A DNA stretch of 64,000 nt from Collybiopsis luxurians FD-317 M1 (GCA_000827265.1 KN834757.1:62001-126000), one strand, 5' to 3'. Shown: positions 10,836-23,581, counted from the first letter of the stretch. Numbers and translations are program-made. The notes: generated from the letters alone by a model not told the origin.

Positions 10836-13819
10836 CTACTTCTCCGCCTCCATATCCACCTCCAGCGTAGCACTTGTGCTACTAGCAGTAGACGTCTCAT
10901 AGTCGCTATGGCTCTCTACCGTCCGCTTCACCTCAACCACCGTGTCTACACCGGAGCCACCGCTCCCATTATCATCACCACCTCCCCCTCGGAATAATCT
11001 CCTCGGAACATCCCTGGAATCCGAAACCTGACGACTAACATTCGGCCGAGATTCATTCACTACACCAGAAGTCGCAGGTCTCCTAGGAAGAAACACCGAC
11101 AGTATCTCACCTGTCGGACTCCCAATATGAAGACTACTCCGTCTTGGATTCTGAGGGAGGAAGAACTGAGCGGTCCCTATATTCCCTGGACTATGTGTGA
11201 CGAAATGCGTCCTTCGAGGACTCCCGACTCCTCCAGGAGAAATAGCTCCCCCACCATCCCGACCACTACCCCCGGACATCCTATTCATCTGCATATGCAC
11301 AAACGACAACGACGTAGCACTTTTCGGCGTCGAAGGTGAAGGAGACGATGAAAGAAGATGACTACCCGCAACTGACATCATCGAAGGATTACAGCTCCGC
11401 GTTCGTATATGTCCCGCATGCCCACCATTCACACTTCTCACATTCCTTCTTTGCCCAGTTTCGCAAGTGCAATGCATCGAGTGCGTAGGACATTGAAGCG
11501 AATGTTCACTGACATTCAGTCCCATCGTAATGTGCGGAGCTTGAAGATACGATCCAAATCCGAAACGTGCAGGATCGAGCTCGACGATATTGTCAAGGTT
11601 GGCATGGGTCCGGCGGAGTTCCTGACGGTAGTTGAAGCTATGAAAAGAAGAAAAAAATGGTTCCAATTCGAACTGTGGAAGAAGGAGTTTAGACTCACAC
11701 TGCCAGAACAGAATTTGCATGTACTGCCAACATAGAAATTTTTCGCCATTGAGAAATGGTACCAAAGCCGAGGAATAACTGCTAGTTACTCACGCTTGGC
11801 AATCACAAAATACAATCCAAGGAACACGAGATTCTTCATGGCGAGCCAGAAAATGACAGACAGAATAGACGCGATCCTGGATATGGAGAAACAGGCCAGG
11901 ATTAAGTAAGTCAAACACGACTGCTTCTCAAATTTCTTCACTTACGAAGTGATAGCTCCGTTTTCTAACGTGTACATAATGAGTGAATCTATAACGGCGT
12001 TGAGACTGTGGAGTAGAGGGCGAAAAGGTAAGATAAGGCGTCTGTACAGTACGGAATTTGAAAACGGTCAACTCGCCTTATAGATTTCGCTTTAGTTTTC
12101 TTCAAGGTCTTCATCATCATTAACGTTATGATAAGGTCCGCAAGAACAGCAAACGTCAGACCAAGTGAGAAAAGCCACTAAGAAATGCGTCAGAGAAAGA
12201 GCTTCAGCGCCCATCAAGGCGTAGAATAGCACGTACCTTGAACCGTTCTCGAAATTCTGTAAAGTTTCCAAGTAAACTCATTTCGGCGCCAGTCACTGTC
12301 ATCAAGCAAAAAGGATCGATTAATCACTCGAATGGGGTGGCAATGAGAGCGGAACAAACCACAAGCACAGACTATACTCAATTTATAACGGATACAGACG
12401 AATCGTTAATTGATGTGGATAGTAAGGACGAGAGAAGAGGAGACCTACTTAGTCGAAAGATAGCGAGAATCATCTAAAGGAAAGGTGACTGAGGACCTCA
12501 TGGGCATAGACTCGACAAATTAGAGTAGCTCACAATAGGTAATATCATCCAAAAGTTGTTGTTGTTCACTATGAGGCGAATACGTCACGACGAGAGATTC
12601 AAGTGGAGAATGAAACTTCAGCTCACGTCGGTAAATTCTCCAAGAAAACACCCCATGAGCGATGATCGTTATTAAAGCCTGTATACAACCCGTCATCAAA
12701 AGAATGTCGATGATTTGACCCCGCGAACGAAAGTCCTCACCGTAATCACTACAGCGAACTGAAAGGGGAAAAATGTTCAGTTTGAATGCAGTCTGATCCT
12801 AAGGATACACGTACTGCGACCGAACTTGACAAATAAATGAGAACTGGCATGACTAAGTACACGCAGCTGGATTGACTTACATAGGGATATATTCCGATAT
12901 GTCTTGATTTCCGTAGTTTGATATAAACCATATCCAAAGTCCATGACATAAGGCAAAGGAGTGTAAAGTATCCAGGAGCCTATGGGAACAATTCAATACG
13001 AGACCAGGGGAAAAGAGTGAACTACCTAGAAGGCTGCATACCATACAAGGGCAACCTATCGTGCATCAAATCGAAGTTGAGCGAAAGGAGGCGAGGGACA
13101 TTAAGAATTCCTACTGCTCACCACTAACTTGATATGATGCGAGTCTGACCGGCAGGACTTGATATATATTACACACTGTACACACAGCACGCCGGAGGAA
13201 CTTCGACGAGGAAAAAAAGAGAGGGTTGAGCAGGAAAGAGTACTAAGCATTCGAAAACCGTTACCTGGCAGCCAGTAACCCTCCAAGCAATAGCGCACCA
13301 AACGTCGCATGAATGCTGATCAGATTATTAGTAGTGGTCATAGTATAGGAAAAGCATAAAGATGGAGAAAACTCGAACCGTTCCAAATGCGATTCATTAT
13401 AAGCAATCTGCGGCCTCGACCGTACACCTGTCGCTGTCGGAGCTTGCTATGGAGATGCTACAGGGATCGGTGGGCGGTTGCCAGAAAGTTTACAGTATAC
13501 ACGATCGACGCGTCGATAAATGCCATTCTGTCCTCCTGCCGGCCGGAGGTAAAATACTTGGTACAGCAAAGCCAAGGGAATCTTCAGTCATGAGTTTCGA
13601 ACGTACGATCAAGCAACACTTAGGCGACCGTAGGTACTCATTTGACCTTTCTAATTGAAAATCTGTACGGAGTGGGATGTTTTCGATAGTGTCCTTCCGC
13701 GCTTGACTGGTCAGTGCGACGTCGGAAGAAGAGGCGACAATTGGGCGCTTGTTCGACTTAAACTCTTTCACCCACGTTGCACCCACGTCCACGATCTTTA
13801 ACAGAGACAACGTATCCAT
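10836..13819 (-). CDS. DUF6534-type multi-pass membrane protein
   Basis: This is a seven-helix membrane protein of the basidiomycete DUF6534 family. The family has no established biochemical role. The diagnostic C-terminal core is clear. One exon (about 11944-12010) gives SLNAVIDSLIMYTLENGAIT, the next (about 11810-11906) the helix SVIFWLAMKNLVFLGLYFVIAK, the next HANSVLA, joined by a GTGAGT..TAG intron to LNYRQELRR. This matches the family pattern Y-x-N-S-x-L-A-x-L-N-x-R. The long last exon (to the stop at 10836) is a disordered Ser/Gly/Arg-rich cytosolic tail. The first exon is placed at 13819 (MDTLSLLKIVDVGATW) because it precedes the right kind of sequence. The middle exons between about 12200 and 13600 were not resolved in detail. 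Helix-like fragments in several frames show many short introns. Confidence 0.75.
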
Positions 13820-14750
13820 CTCAACCTCAAAACTCCGCTTTTACTACCAGGAAATCCCATACGAAGTTTAAAAGTGAAAGATAGGCTTATGCGGAAGTGA
13901 AGTCTGACTAGACCTTACTGGTGGACTTGGTCCAGGCCGTAGTCAAACGAGATATAGTATCTAAATCTGCTCAAGAAGGCCTGAAATTGTTCGAATGGAT
14001 GATTTATGCTTGTGATACAACTCCTGGCCCGGACATGCTGAAAGGCCCCGTACTCTCTGTTCTCCCTTTCGTCCCAGCGTCATTGAACCGTCCCTGCGAA
14101 CCTGGAACATAAAACTTTGAAAGTTGAAACGTACCCTGTCTGGGGTTCCTCGGCGAGCGGCGAGCTGCGTCCGCAGATTTTTTTGTCACATCACATCGAG
14201 CTAGATTCTGGAAAGTCCGAGTGTTCGGAAACCGTCAGCTTATCTAGTGGTAAGAATCAGTGCTACGAAAAAAAAAAAAACAAATTTTGGCATCATAGAC
14301 GAACAGTAAGTACAGGTCACCAACATCCCCGAGGGTCAGAGATTTCAAACTTACAAATTCCTACAGCATTTCTCTCTTGCCAAGGTGCTTCTAATCCGCT
14401 TAAATGCTTCAAGCGCACACGGCACGATGCGCGGCTTTTTGATGCTGTCTGATATGCATTTTTGTGCATATTATGATGATCCGGTTTCGCACTGCCCCGA
14501 TGATTTGCCCTTCGCCAAATCGCTTAAATACGAACGGAGAGCTTGAACAATCTTCAGCTTTGGCCTCACCCCCTCACCTACTTCTAAGTCCGCCGGACGG
14601 TCCCATTCAACTGAACCTTTTGTCGTAAACGCATAACATCGCTTAGGTCGATCGTTCATCGTTTCTCAACCAACACAAATAGTTCTTTGAATCGAATTCA
14701 AGTTGACCTTGAACCTCTCCAACTTAATTTCCAACACGCTATACGATATA
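13820..14750. other. Divergent intergenic region
   Basis: This lies between the DUF6534 gene (minus) and the double-psi barrel gene (plus), so it should hold both promoters. I see no gene, and no repeat apart from a short A-run at 14269-14280. Confidence 0.4.
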
Positions 14751-15847
14751 ATGATGTTCTCATCCATGGTCGTGCCTGTTTTTGTCGTGCTCGCCTCATC
14801 GTTGTTGGTTGCAGGAGGACCGATTCCTGTTCGAAGGTCGTCGCAGCTCAAATTGCGAGACACCACTGTGACGGATTTCTCGGGAGGAACTGGTGATGGT
14901 GCGTGTCGCGATTCATTTTGATGCTCTCCTCATCTCTGAATACAATCTCTTCATAGGAACCTTTTATGCCACTGGTTTAGGTGCTTGTGGCATCACCAAC
15001 ACCGACACCGATTACATTGCTGCCATTGCATACGACTTTTTCGACCAATACGCTGTTTATAAGGGAGATACGTCGGGGAATTCTAACAAGTATGTTTATG
15101 CTATCACCTCCTCTGTTCATCATATTCATGACCCGTCTCCAGCAATCCAATCTGCGGGAAGAAGGTGATAGCAACTTGTAAGTGATTTTTTCTGTCTTGC
15201 CGTATCAACTTGACTCACCTTTATCGTTTTTAGATGAAGGAAAGTCCGTCACTGTAGCGATCACAGATCGCTGCGCTGGCTGCGACAATCCTTACAGTCT
15301 GGACTTTTCCCCGACCGCGTTCTCGCAGTTGGCGGATCAGTCCGTGGGTCGTATTACGGGGATGACTTGGGTTTGGGAAGATTCGAGCAACGGAGGCTCC
15401 TCCGACTCTTCCTCATCGTCGTCTTCATCTTCATCGTCATCTTCTTCTTCGTCGTGGTCCTCATCTTCCTCATCCTCTTCATCATCGACTTCGTCCACAG
15501 AATGGAGCAGCCCAACGCCATCTTCGACCGGGGAGGCTGATGCTTCATCGCCAACGGACTGGTACTCTTCTGCAAATACCGTTTCGACCAATACTAATTC
15601 ATGGACAACAGCCGGTGCCCCACCTAGCGCGACGGATTCGTCATCTTCTAGCTCGAACACTGCAGGAGCCGTAGAAAACATTGCAGCAGCCAATGTCAAT
15701 TCTTCCACATCCGAGTCTGCTTCCGCATCGTCGACGTCTGGGTTCGTTACAATGACGTCCAGTTCCAGTTCGGCGACGGCAACTGCCACTGGATCGAGGC
15801 AGAGTAGTGGGGCAAGGAGATCGATTCGTAGGATATGGGAATTGTGA
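14751..15847 (+). CDS. Secreted double-psi beta-barrel protein with Ser-rich tail
   Basis: Four exons (14751-14898, 14957-15089, 15143-15177, 15234-15847) join to 310 codons. A signal peptide (MVVPVFVVLASSLLVAGG) is followed by a barwin/RlpA-like domain: GTFYATGLGACGITNTDTDY, ICGKKVIATYEGKSVTVAIT, DRCAGCDNPYSLDFSPTAF, GRITGMTWVW. This is the pattern of fungal expansin-like and riboflavin-aldehyde-forming-enzyme-like proteins, with the aspartate of TDRCAGC at the usual place. The C-terminal ~150 residues are Ser/Thr-rich, with serine runs around 15390-15490 interrupted by Trp. That fits a heavily O-glycosylated linker or a wall-attachment region. No clear GPI signal follows. Enzyme activity cannot be assigned: many of these proteins loosen walls or inhibit proteases. 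The start could be 14751 or 14754. Confidence 0.85.
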
Positions 15848-17164
15848 TTTATTTCGTATTGAGAACATATTTATGAATGAAATTCTTCTATTAAAACACA
15901 TCTTGAGGATTGGACGCTGCACTGATAAGTGTGTCATTCGTACTGGCCTTGCAAATATGATGGCCAAAGTGAACACTGGTCCGGCCTACGATTGTCAAGC
16001 CGAAGATGGTAAGGTAAGGTGATGGGCAGCCACCGCCACGTCTTCGCTTTTCGTTACTGATCCACCTGTTTGCGGGTGTTTAAAATTTACGTTGAAACTA
16101 TCTCTGAAATATGCAGTGCTAAATCCAACAAAGATATAATCTTTACTGTGGATGCGACGGATTATCAGGAAATGTTGCAGAAGGAAGGCTGTGATCGAGT
16201 CCGACAGAGTACTTTGAAAATTTCAATCTCTTTTTTCGAGTTTCAGCGAACGCTCTTCAGACGTCTTACATACGAGAATAACTAGACGAACGAGACGTAT
16301 GACGAATTTGATGAAGTGAAGGTGAGCATCACGTCACACTTGATCACACACCGTCACAACTACGCCGACGTATCGAACATAGGCTTGCAAGCGTCCTGAA
16401 CTCTCCTCTGTAGGGTGCACAGATACAACCCGCGATGAATACGTGCAAAGCAAAGAACATTCAAAGCTCGCTTAACGTTCTGATTTCTGGCCTGCAAATA
16501 TTCTTTACCATCATGATACTGGCACTTGGGGAACGAGAGTCTCAAGTGTCACCCGTTTAGCCGTCGCATGCCCAGCGATACACCTGCAACTAAAGGAACA
16601 ATCTGTGAATTGGAAATTCAACCTTCAGATTTACTTTAAGCACAAGAATAAACTCCTCGGCAAGCCAGAAGAAGATGCGAAGGTGTTATGAACATTCCTT
16701 TTACTGATTTCTCGCTGAATCGATGGATCGAACAAATGAATGATCATCCCCAAGCGCCACCAGTAAGGTTTATTCCAATTTACTTTAGGACAAATGAATG
16801 TACAAGCAGTGAGAAATACATCCCCGTTTCTCACTGGTTTCGTCTTTCTGCCATGGGTCTTCCGACAAATTTATTGAGCCCTACTGAATTGATTTCAATC
16901 ATTTCGCAGAGAATGAGGAGTCACAAGCACGGATGGTTGCTTGTGGTCTTCATGATCATCACGGACTCACTTCCGAACCTGCTGTTGGCAGCATGGATCG
17001 CGACGGGCCAGTGGGAAGAAGATTTTTTTTGGTCTCCCTCAAGTCTCCCTTGTAGTGCAGTACAAAAAGGATTTCAAAATGGATTATGTATCACAGAACC
17101 TCCCTTCGAACCGGTCGTCGTCGAGATTCTACTACTTCATCTTCTTTCCAACGAGGTTTGAACT
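15848..17164. other. Intergenic, no gene recognised
   Basis: A 157-codon open frame at 16688-17161 has no recognisable motif and no conserved splice pattern. I do not call it. The rest holds nothing I can identify. The thaumatin gene promoter must lie at the right end. Confidence 0.4.
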
Positions 17165-18769
17165 ATGAAGCTTATTCAGGCAGTTCTTGCGACCACATCC
17201 TTTGCAGTCGCCTCAGCTCGTACCTTCACCGTGAGGGGCTTCACGTATCGTATTCAAGCTCGATCATTTACATTGGATTCTTTTAATCCTCTAGGTATTC
17301 AATGGCTGCCCGTTCACAATGTGGCCCGCCGTACGGCCTATCTCCTCTTCGATCATTGATAGACGTTCAATACTCTGTAGATGTTCACCGGTGTAGGAGC
17401 TGCACCCGATTTTCCAACTGGGTGGGTGAAAGGACAACAGTACCGCGTATGATTGGTTTTGAAATTTCCTCTTTACAGCTGGGAAGCCGCGGAATTTACC
17501 TCTGTCACTTTTACTGTCCCAGATAATTGGCAGGCTGCTCGAATTTGGGTGTGTATTTCCCTTCCGTCATGTTACGCTGGGCAGTTACTCACTCCGTTCG
17601 TTCCTTTCGGTTGTTACCAGGGACGCCGAGACTGCGATTTTTCTACCAATCCAGGACCGAACTCATGTCTCGATGGTGGATGCAACGGCGGGCTTGTGTG
17701 CACCCAACCTGTAAGTCGTCGTACGCGCCGTGCATTCAGTCTCTCACAACCTCTTCCTTATCCTGCTCGCGTTTACGCGTATATCAGGGTGTACCGCCAG
17801 CCACCCTAGCCGAATTCACGCTCTCCAACAATCCCAGTATTCCCGATAATTACGATGGCAAGTTCCTAGTTATGCATCCTTTACCGCTTGTCCTTACCTC
17901 AAATCCACACAGTTTCTCTGGTCGATGGGTACAATCTTCCCATGAGGTACGGTTATTTTTACCTTCGAATATTCCCTCTAAATCACAACATCCGTTTTTG
18001 TATAGCATCACAACCAACGTCGGCTGCCCCGTAGCCTCCTGCCCGGTCGATCTGGGACCCAATTGTAGGTTTAACAACGACGGATAACTTCAAAATCAAC
18101 CTCTCATACATACTTGTATAGGTCCCGCCCAGTTGATAGGACCATTCGACTCGACTGGGTTCCCAGTTGGATGCAAGTCCGCCTGTGTACGTACATACTT
18201 TGGTTATGGCTTCATTCCAAACTCAACTTCCATATCTTTTATCTTTATAGGATGCTAACCTGGATGGCGATCCAAGTTCGTAACTAGTCACCACACAGGT
18301 CCCTCCTTGAATGCTCATCAACGACGTCTATGTCTAGGTAACTCGCGTAATTGTTGCACCGGTCAATTCAATACTCCTCAGACGTGTCCTTCTTCGGGTA
18401 AGTCAGAAAAGATGGGACATTTGCTATGTCTGACACTTTACTATTTCTATGATTGTAGGCGTGGAATTCTACAGCTACTTCAGTACGTCTTTTTACACTT
18501 CACACCCTCCTTCCTCGACCTCCTGTTCTTTATTTCCCCCCTGTTCGCGCTTCTTCGCCATTTCCTCCGCCCTCATCATCCTCGTCCCATCAATGACATC
18601 CATAGCCCAAGTCAAGCTTACTGACTGACCCTCTAACCTACTCCCAGAATCAAACTGCCCAGACGCATACGCCTACGCCTTTGACGAATCCAGCGGAACA
18701 GCACTCTGGACCTGTGCTTCGACCCTCGCAGCAGATTACACCGTCACTTTCTGTCCCCCGCCCGCCTAA
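17165..18769 (+). CDS. Thaumatin-like protein (secreted, 13 exons)
   Basis: This is a secreted, cysteine-rich thaumatin/PR-5-like protein. Fungal members are often associated with beta-1,3-glucan binding or hydrolysis. Thirteen exons close to exactly 254 codons: 17165-17230, 17295-17330, 17381-17421, 17479-17548, 17621-17710, 17788-17857, 17913-17946, 18006-18064, 18122-18186, 18251-18275, 18338-18397, 18459-18482 and 18648-18769. A signal peptide (MKLIQAVLATTSFAVASA) precedes RTFTVFNGCPFTMWPA. The family core GWEAAEFTSVTFTVPDNW, GRRDCDF and CLDGGCNGGLVC follows, then TNVGCPVASCPVDLGPNC, FPVGCKSAC, NCCTGQFNTPQTCPSSG and CPDAYAYAFDESSG. The intron at 17858-17912 uses a GC donor (GCAAGT). Exons of 24, 25 and 34 nt are unusually small. 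The length is that of a normal large thaumatin-like protein. Confidence 0.93.
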
Positions 18770-19188
18770 ATTATGCGAAAGGTGAAATGCTCTGAACAGA
18801 ACGGGCTGTGAAGGTGATATTCAAATAGCTCAGTAACTTTTTGGTGAACATTGTACATAAGTTCAAGGATATTGACTGGAGAAATGTTCGGAATGGTTTT
18901 GAATTTGAATCTGGTTGCTTGACTTGACGTGCGACTTGAAGCGTGAACTTGTCCCAGTACTATTTCCAGCTTTGCCCCTTACCAAATCGAGCATAAGATG
19001 TTGCTTCATTATCAGCACCAGGCACTGATCCTGCCTGCCAGCCAAAAAGGCCGAGGTATGCACGTCTGGCGTCCCAGATATGTACTTAGTATATGGAGAA
19101 TGTACGCTGACAAGGGCGAGTATAGAGTATAACGTATAATACATTTGCGTTCATGCGATTGACAACTAGGTCGCTTGGCTTGGCTCGA
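18770..19188. other. Convergent 3' region
   Basis: This lies between the stop of the thaumatin-like gene and the end of the CSN7 gene, which converge. It should contain both 3' untranslated regions. No other feature is seen. Confidence 0.4.
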
Positions 19189-20387
19189 TCAGAACCTGTT
19201 CCGTTTCCTCACAGGTTTCGTCTCCGCTTGCGGGGCCCTGCATGATCAAAAAGAATAACCCCGTCAACATAATTTCGCATATTCAAGAGAAGAAGCACCA
19301 CTTACTTTCGATTTTTCCCCTTTGACCCTGATCCACCAGCAACAGCCGTACTGGAACCTCCCTCGGGTTCATCCACATCCATCCGATCTCCGGCACCAGG
19401 CTGATTAGCATGACCAAATGCTCTCCTCAACGACGATCCTGTGGAACCAGACGCAGGAGGGTAGTTATTTCCCGACGAAGATGACGATTCTTTCTTGTCG
19501 CTTATTTCTTTGATCAGCAGCTGGACATGGGCGTCGTAGTCTTCTTTCTGCGATTTGGCCGCGGAAGTTTGAGAGGATATGGAGGAGATCTGAGAGTCAA
19601 GGGTAGCAAGCACAGCGGAGGTTGTTGATGCCCTGATACAGGAAAAGTCAGTCGTCGGCCCTGTACGTGAAAAGCTGGTCTATCACTCACCAATCCTTGA
19701 GCGCGGTCAGCAAAGCCTCCACTTTTCCAGGTTCAAGATCCCTTCCCATCGTGTATTCTACTTCGAGCTGGGCTTCTTTCTGGTCGAGCTTGCCACGTAA
19801 GATATCGAGATAAATAGCATCGATTATGAGGTCCTCTAGGTCTCGGATGGTGGGCATTGCAAGCTCGGACATTAATTGAGGATAAGGGAGGATCTATGGC
19901 AAATAATTAGTATGAGCGTAACCGGAAGAACTGGCAAACACTTGCCCGCCGTTCCGTGGCCATTGATACAATCGACAAATGCTTCAGTTTAGTCATTTGA
20001 GCTTGGTTCAGAGGGGGCAATTGGCTTTGATTTTCTGAACGAAATCCTGTTATTAGATTTCTGTATGGGCGGCTCATTCAGTTAAACGTACGGATGTAAT
20101 CCTGGTATGTCTTGTACGCGAACAATTCGAGAAGCGCGTACGACTTTTTGTGCTGTTCGTTCTTTGCCAGCTGCAAATAATTGCATTAAATCAAATCGAG
20201 ATTTGTGTTCCATTCCAAACAATCTAACCTCTTGTATTCCAGGCAACTCGAACAATTCCCCAAACACAAATACGCCCGGCGCTGAAGTGGCGTCCTGGAT
20301 CAACTTGGCCGCTGCTGCACCCTTCATGCTCTTTCCCATCAGAAGAAAGGGCTCGAGCTTTGAGGCGAAATTTGAACCAAGTTCCAT
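19189..20387 (-). CDS. csn7: COP9 signalosome subunit 7 (PCI domain)
   Basis: This is a subunit of the COP9 signalosome, the complex that removes NEDD8 from cullins. Six exons (20387-20229, 20170-20092, 20034-19946, 19893-19691, 19632-19306, 19237-19189) close to 302 codons. The N-terminus reads LEPFLLMGKSMKGAAAAKLI, then FVFGELFELPGIQE, a PCI helical region (LAKNEQHKKSYALLELFAYK; PPLNQAQMTKLKHLSIVSMA) and the winged helix ILPYPQLMSELAMPTIRDLE followed by DLIIDAIYLDILRGKLDQ. A coiled coil and a disordered C-terminus end in a basic tail (KPVRKRNRF), reached through a GTAAGT..CAG intron. Without that last splice the protein would stop at KGKNRK. The third intron appears to use a GC donor (GCAAGT, 19945-19940). 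A GT donor 6 nt further on is also in frame. Confidence 0.88.
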
Positions 20388-20737
20388 GATGGAAGTAGAT
20401 CTGTCTGAACGATAATGGTGGTAGATTCGAAGGCAAGTGTGACTCTGTAACGCTCGTGACAAGGCAGGCGCTTGTTGAGCGTCTATTGAAACTGACTTTT
20501 CTCGGACCAATCTCGGACCTCTCTTGCGACTTCTGGAGGCATTTGAGTGCTACTTGACATCAAGCTTTTTGTGAAGGGGTCATGATATGCCAAAGAAAAG
20601 AGGCGATTCCACTAGGTTTACAAGGCAAGAGGAAGTCATCAACAAAGAGTAGAGAATTGTGCTAGATATACAGTACTCTTAACCAGAACGAGTCTTTAGA
20701 CTTCTTGGGTGCGTCCACCTCCGAACCCAGCAGGAAC
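20388..20737. other. Short intergenic gap
   Basis: This lies between the CSN7 start and the 3' end of glutaminase copy 2, both on the minus strand. It must hold the CSN7 promoter. No repeat or RNA gene is seen. Confidence 0.35.
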
Positions 20738-22860
20738 TCAGTCTTCCTCCACTTGATATTCGGGGGGAGGCTCATCAATGTGCGCCCTGAGCATTCTCAT
20801 CACTTCCAACTCTCTCCTCAGATCCTCCATCCCTTCCACCTCCCTCCTCATGTTTTCCATTTCCTCTATCTGACTCCTCAAATTTTCCCTCTCCGTGCTG
20901 GATGCAACATCCACCAAACTAGCTAAATCTGTGTCGGTGACTGCATTTTCCGAACCCGGTTGATGCCGGGCAGTAGTGTGGCCGTTTCTTTTATTGTCAT
21001 CCGACTCCTGGGCCGCCTCTTTGTTTGGCGGAAGGCGCACTTGTTCGCGCTGAGAGCTTGCCCGACCTGAATCCAGTTGATGAGGCTGGGTTCCGGCAAC
21101 TTTTCTTGGCGGGAGCCGGCCCATTTGTTCTTCGCTCGGTGCTGGAATCAGCCCCGATTGATGTCCCTCGGTTCCCTGATCAGTGAACGGCGCAAAGTGG
21201 GATTCGTCCAGAGGCTCCTGCAAGGGTGATTTCTTAGACTTGAACGGTATTGTAAAGAGGGTCCGACTCTTGGATGCTGTTCCGTCACTGTACTCTATTA
21301 CACCTTTATTTGCTCGGTGTCGGCGGTAGAAGAAGGCAGCCAGAGTCAAGATAACGATAAATGCAACGCTCCCTGCGATTGCACCATCTCTGGACTTACT
21401 CGAGATGGAGCTGCGGCTGCCAGTGTTAACGGTCACTGTCATGTGCGGAAGACTAAAGAAAACATTCTCTACTGTTGAGCGCAATTATATTCGTGACATA
21501 TCCGAGTTGATGCTTACTTGAGAGCGAGCAGAGCGTGCATTGCCCCCTGGGCAGGGCTGTAAAGGATGGGAGATAAAACGAATTAGTCAAAAAAATTTTA
21601 TCTTGCATCGTCTATCGCCTACTTTGCAGGGCCGCCCTGAGAGCTTCCATTCGATGTGCTGTATGTCGTAGGGAAAACAACAAAATTTTTTTGACTCGAC
21701 GCAGCATGTACCATTGACACTAGCGAATTCCTCGTATTCGGATCGGTTACAGTCCCAGCAGTTAATAGTGTCCACTGAGATATAGCCGTATCCTGCGTGC
21801 TCGCGAATGGCAACCCAAATGGTTGAGCTGGGTAGTATAAATAGTGAAAATCATTTATGAGTAGAATCACTGGAATTCTGCGCAATTATTCGTACCCGAG
21901 GAAGCGGCCTTCGAGTACCACAAAGTTTGGTTACCATAGATCTGGGGGATAGGAATTGGTTCAGAGTTGAATGTTTCAAAGAATACAAAAACATACATCA
22001 TCATTCACAAGATTGAATCCAAGGAGCTTATCGGGATACAGATTATACATCAAACCCCAAGAGCTTGAGTTGCCATAGGTCAAAGTCAAGTGTCCTGATG
22101 ACCAAGCGTAAGACTGCCACTGAGATGCCAAGGACGAGGCTTCATTCTACGCAAACAAGAACGTTGAATCACAGCAACAGAAAGACAGGTATCAGATGCC
22201 TCACTGAATAGCTGTTATAATCATCAGACTCTCCCACCGCTTGGCTGATCTCAGCCATGGACCGGATAGCAATGATTCCCTTAATAGCCAAGTTCGTCAT
22301 ATTTGCGTAACTCAATCCGTCTGCAGGGATACTAAAGAAAGGTACATATTCACGGTTAACGATATACATCATTCCAACTGTTGACTTACGATCTATTGGG
22401 CGTCAAGGGGTTCTCTGAAATAAGTGAAGCAGTCCATTCCCCGACTCTCGAAGAGAGGAGGGTCTTGTAAGCTGCGATCGGACTGAAAATTCAAAAAATT
22501 ACGCTTAAAGGAAGTTTCATTCCCACTCCACATTCTCGTGTTTAGTACATGCTCGTGATTCAGGTACCTTATATTATTCATTCGGATCTTAGTTTGCTTC
22601 TTGTCTTTTGCTTCCACGTCGAGCAGCGAGCAGCGTTAGACCTTTACCAACGGTTCATATCCGAAGGTGTAACTTTATACGTATACGTGATATTATATCA
22701 AACAAACAAAATATTTTGATCAAATAAAATGGATTCGCTTGGTGAAATTTTCGATACTTTGTGTGGATCTCCTCCGTGACTTTCACTGCATTTCGTAGGT
22801 TCTCTTGAACGGAAATTGTTTGAGCTTCCAATATCAAGTTTTCAAAGACAAAATAGTCGG

Positions 22861-23427
22861 ATGAATAAATCAGAAGCTGTTAAAGCTCTGCATCATCGTG
22901 TGGTTGAATTTAGTGAACGTTTGTTTGCTAAATCTGTTCATGTGGAATGTACAGTACCTAGTGATTATCGATCTGCGTCTTTGGAGTTTGGAAATGAATT
23001 TGGTTCAGCAGTTACAATATTGGTAGTATCATCATATCAGTATGCAGATCCAATGCAACATACATCTCATATTTTCAATGCCCACTCATTTATATCTCGT
23101 ATAGAAGATGTTTTTAAAAATGCTTCTGAGAATGATCTTGCAAAGGTTCGTCATGGACCGGGAATTTTGTATAAAGAAAAAAGAATCTTGCCATACTTGG
23201 CTCCATCTCATAATGGTTCTTCTAATAATAATCTCTCCCAAGAATTACTCACAGAGGTGGTATCAATTTGGACTATCCTCTCATTGGCAACTTATCTCGA
23301 CCCAAACTCCGGAATTAGTGGAAGACTACTGCGGCAGATACTTAGAATGGAAAGTGGTTGGCCAAACTTTTCTCAAGATGATCCTCACTCTAATCCATCC
23401 TTAGAAACAACACATAAAAATCTATGA
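22861..23427 (+). CDS. Hypothetical protein carried by Helentron-like element A
   Basis: This is an open frame of 188 codons that starts MNKSEAVKALHHRVVEFSER and includes RHGPGILYKEKRILPYLAPS and VSIWTILSLATYLDPNSG. I do not recognise the family. Its codon use and length suggest real coding sequence rather than chance. It lies wholly inside the non-autonomous element, so it may be a host gene fragment captured by rolling-circle transposition. A second frame at 23582-23815 (with DRYDCLTNDDNMYRWTLDGL) may be another exon of the same captured gene. Whether either is expressed is unknown. Confidence 0.45.
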   Translation: MNKSEAVKALHHRVVEFSERLFAKSVHVECTVPSDYRSASLEFGNEFGSAVTILVVSSYQYADPMQHTSHIFNAHSFISRIEDVFKNASENDLAKVRHGPGILYKEKRILPYLAPSHNGSSNNNLSQELLTEVVSIWTILSLATYLDPNSGISGRLLRQILRMESGWPNFSQDDPHSNPSLETTHKNL

Positions 23428-23581
23428 ATCTTGTTCCGAATCCATAATGCCCTTCATCATAGGATTTTCTAGCACCATGACTTGCTGCTTCATGACACCT
23501 ACCTCAATTCGCCTTCCCTATTATAAACAAATTATCCAGTGACAATACATCTCTTGCGATAGTGTGGATCTACTTCCTTCC

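Noticed and set aside
15337..15789. Long acidic open frame (150 codons) on the minus strand
   Set aside because: It is the antisense shadow of the serine-rich tail of the double-psi barrel gene; Ser codons read backwards give Asp/Glu-rich sequence.
16688..17161. 157-codon open frame on the plus strand
   Set aside because: It has no signal, domain or splice support and ends just before the thaumatin start; more likely untranslated or promoter sequence.
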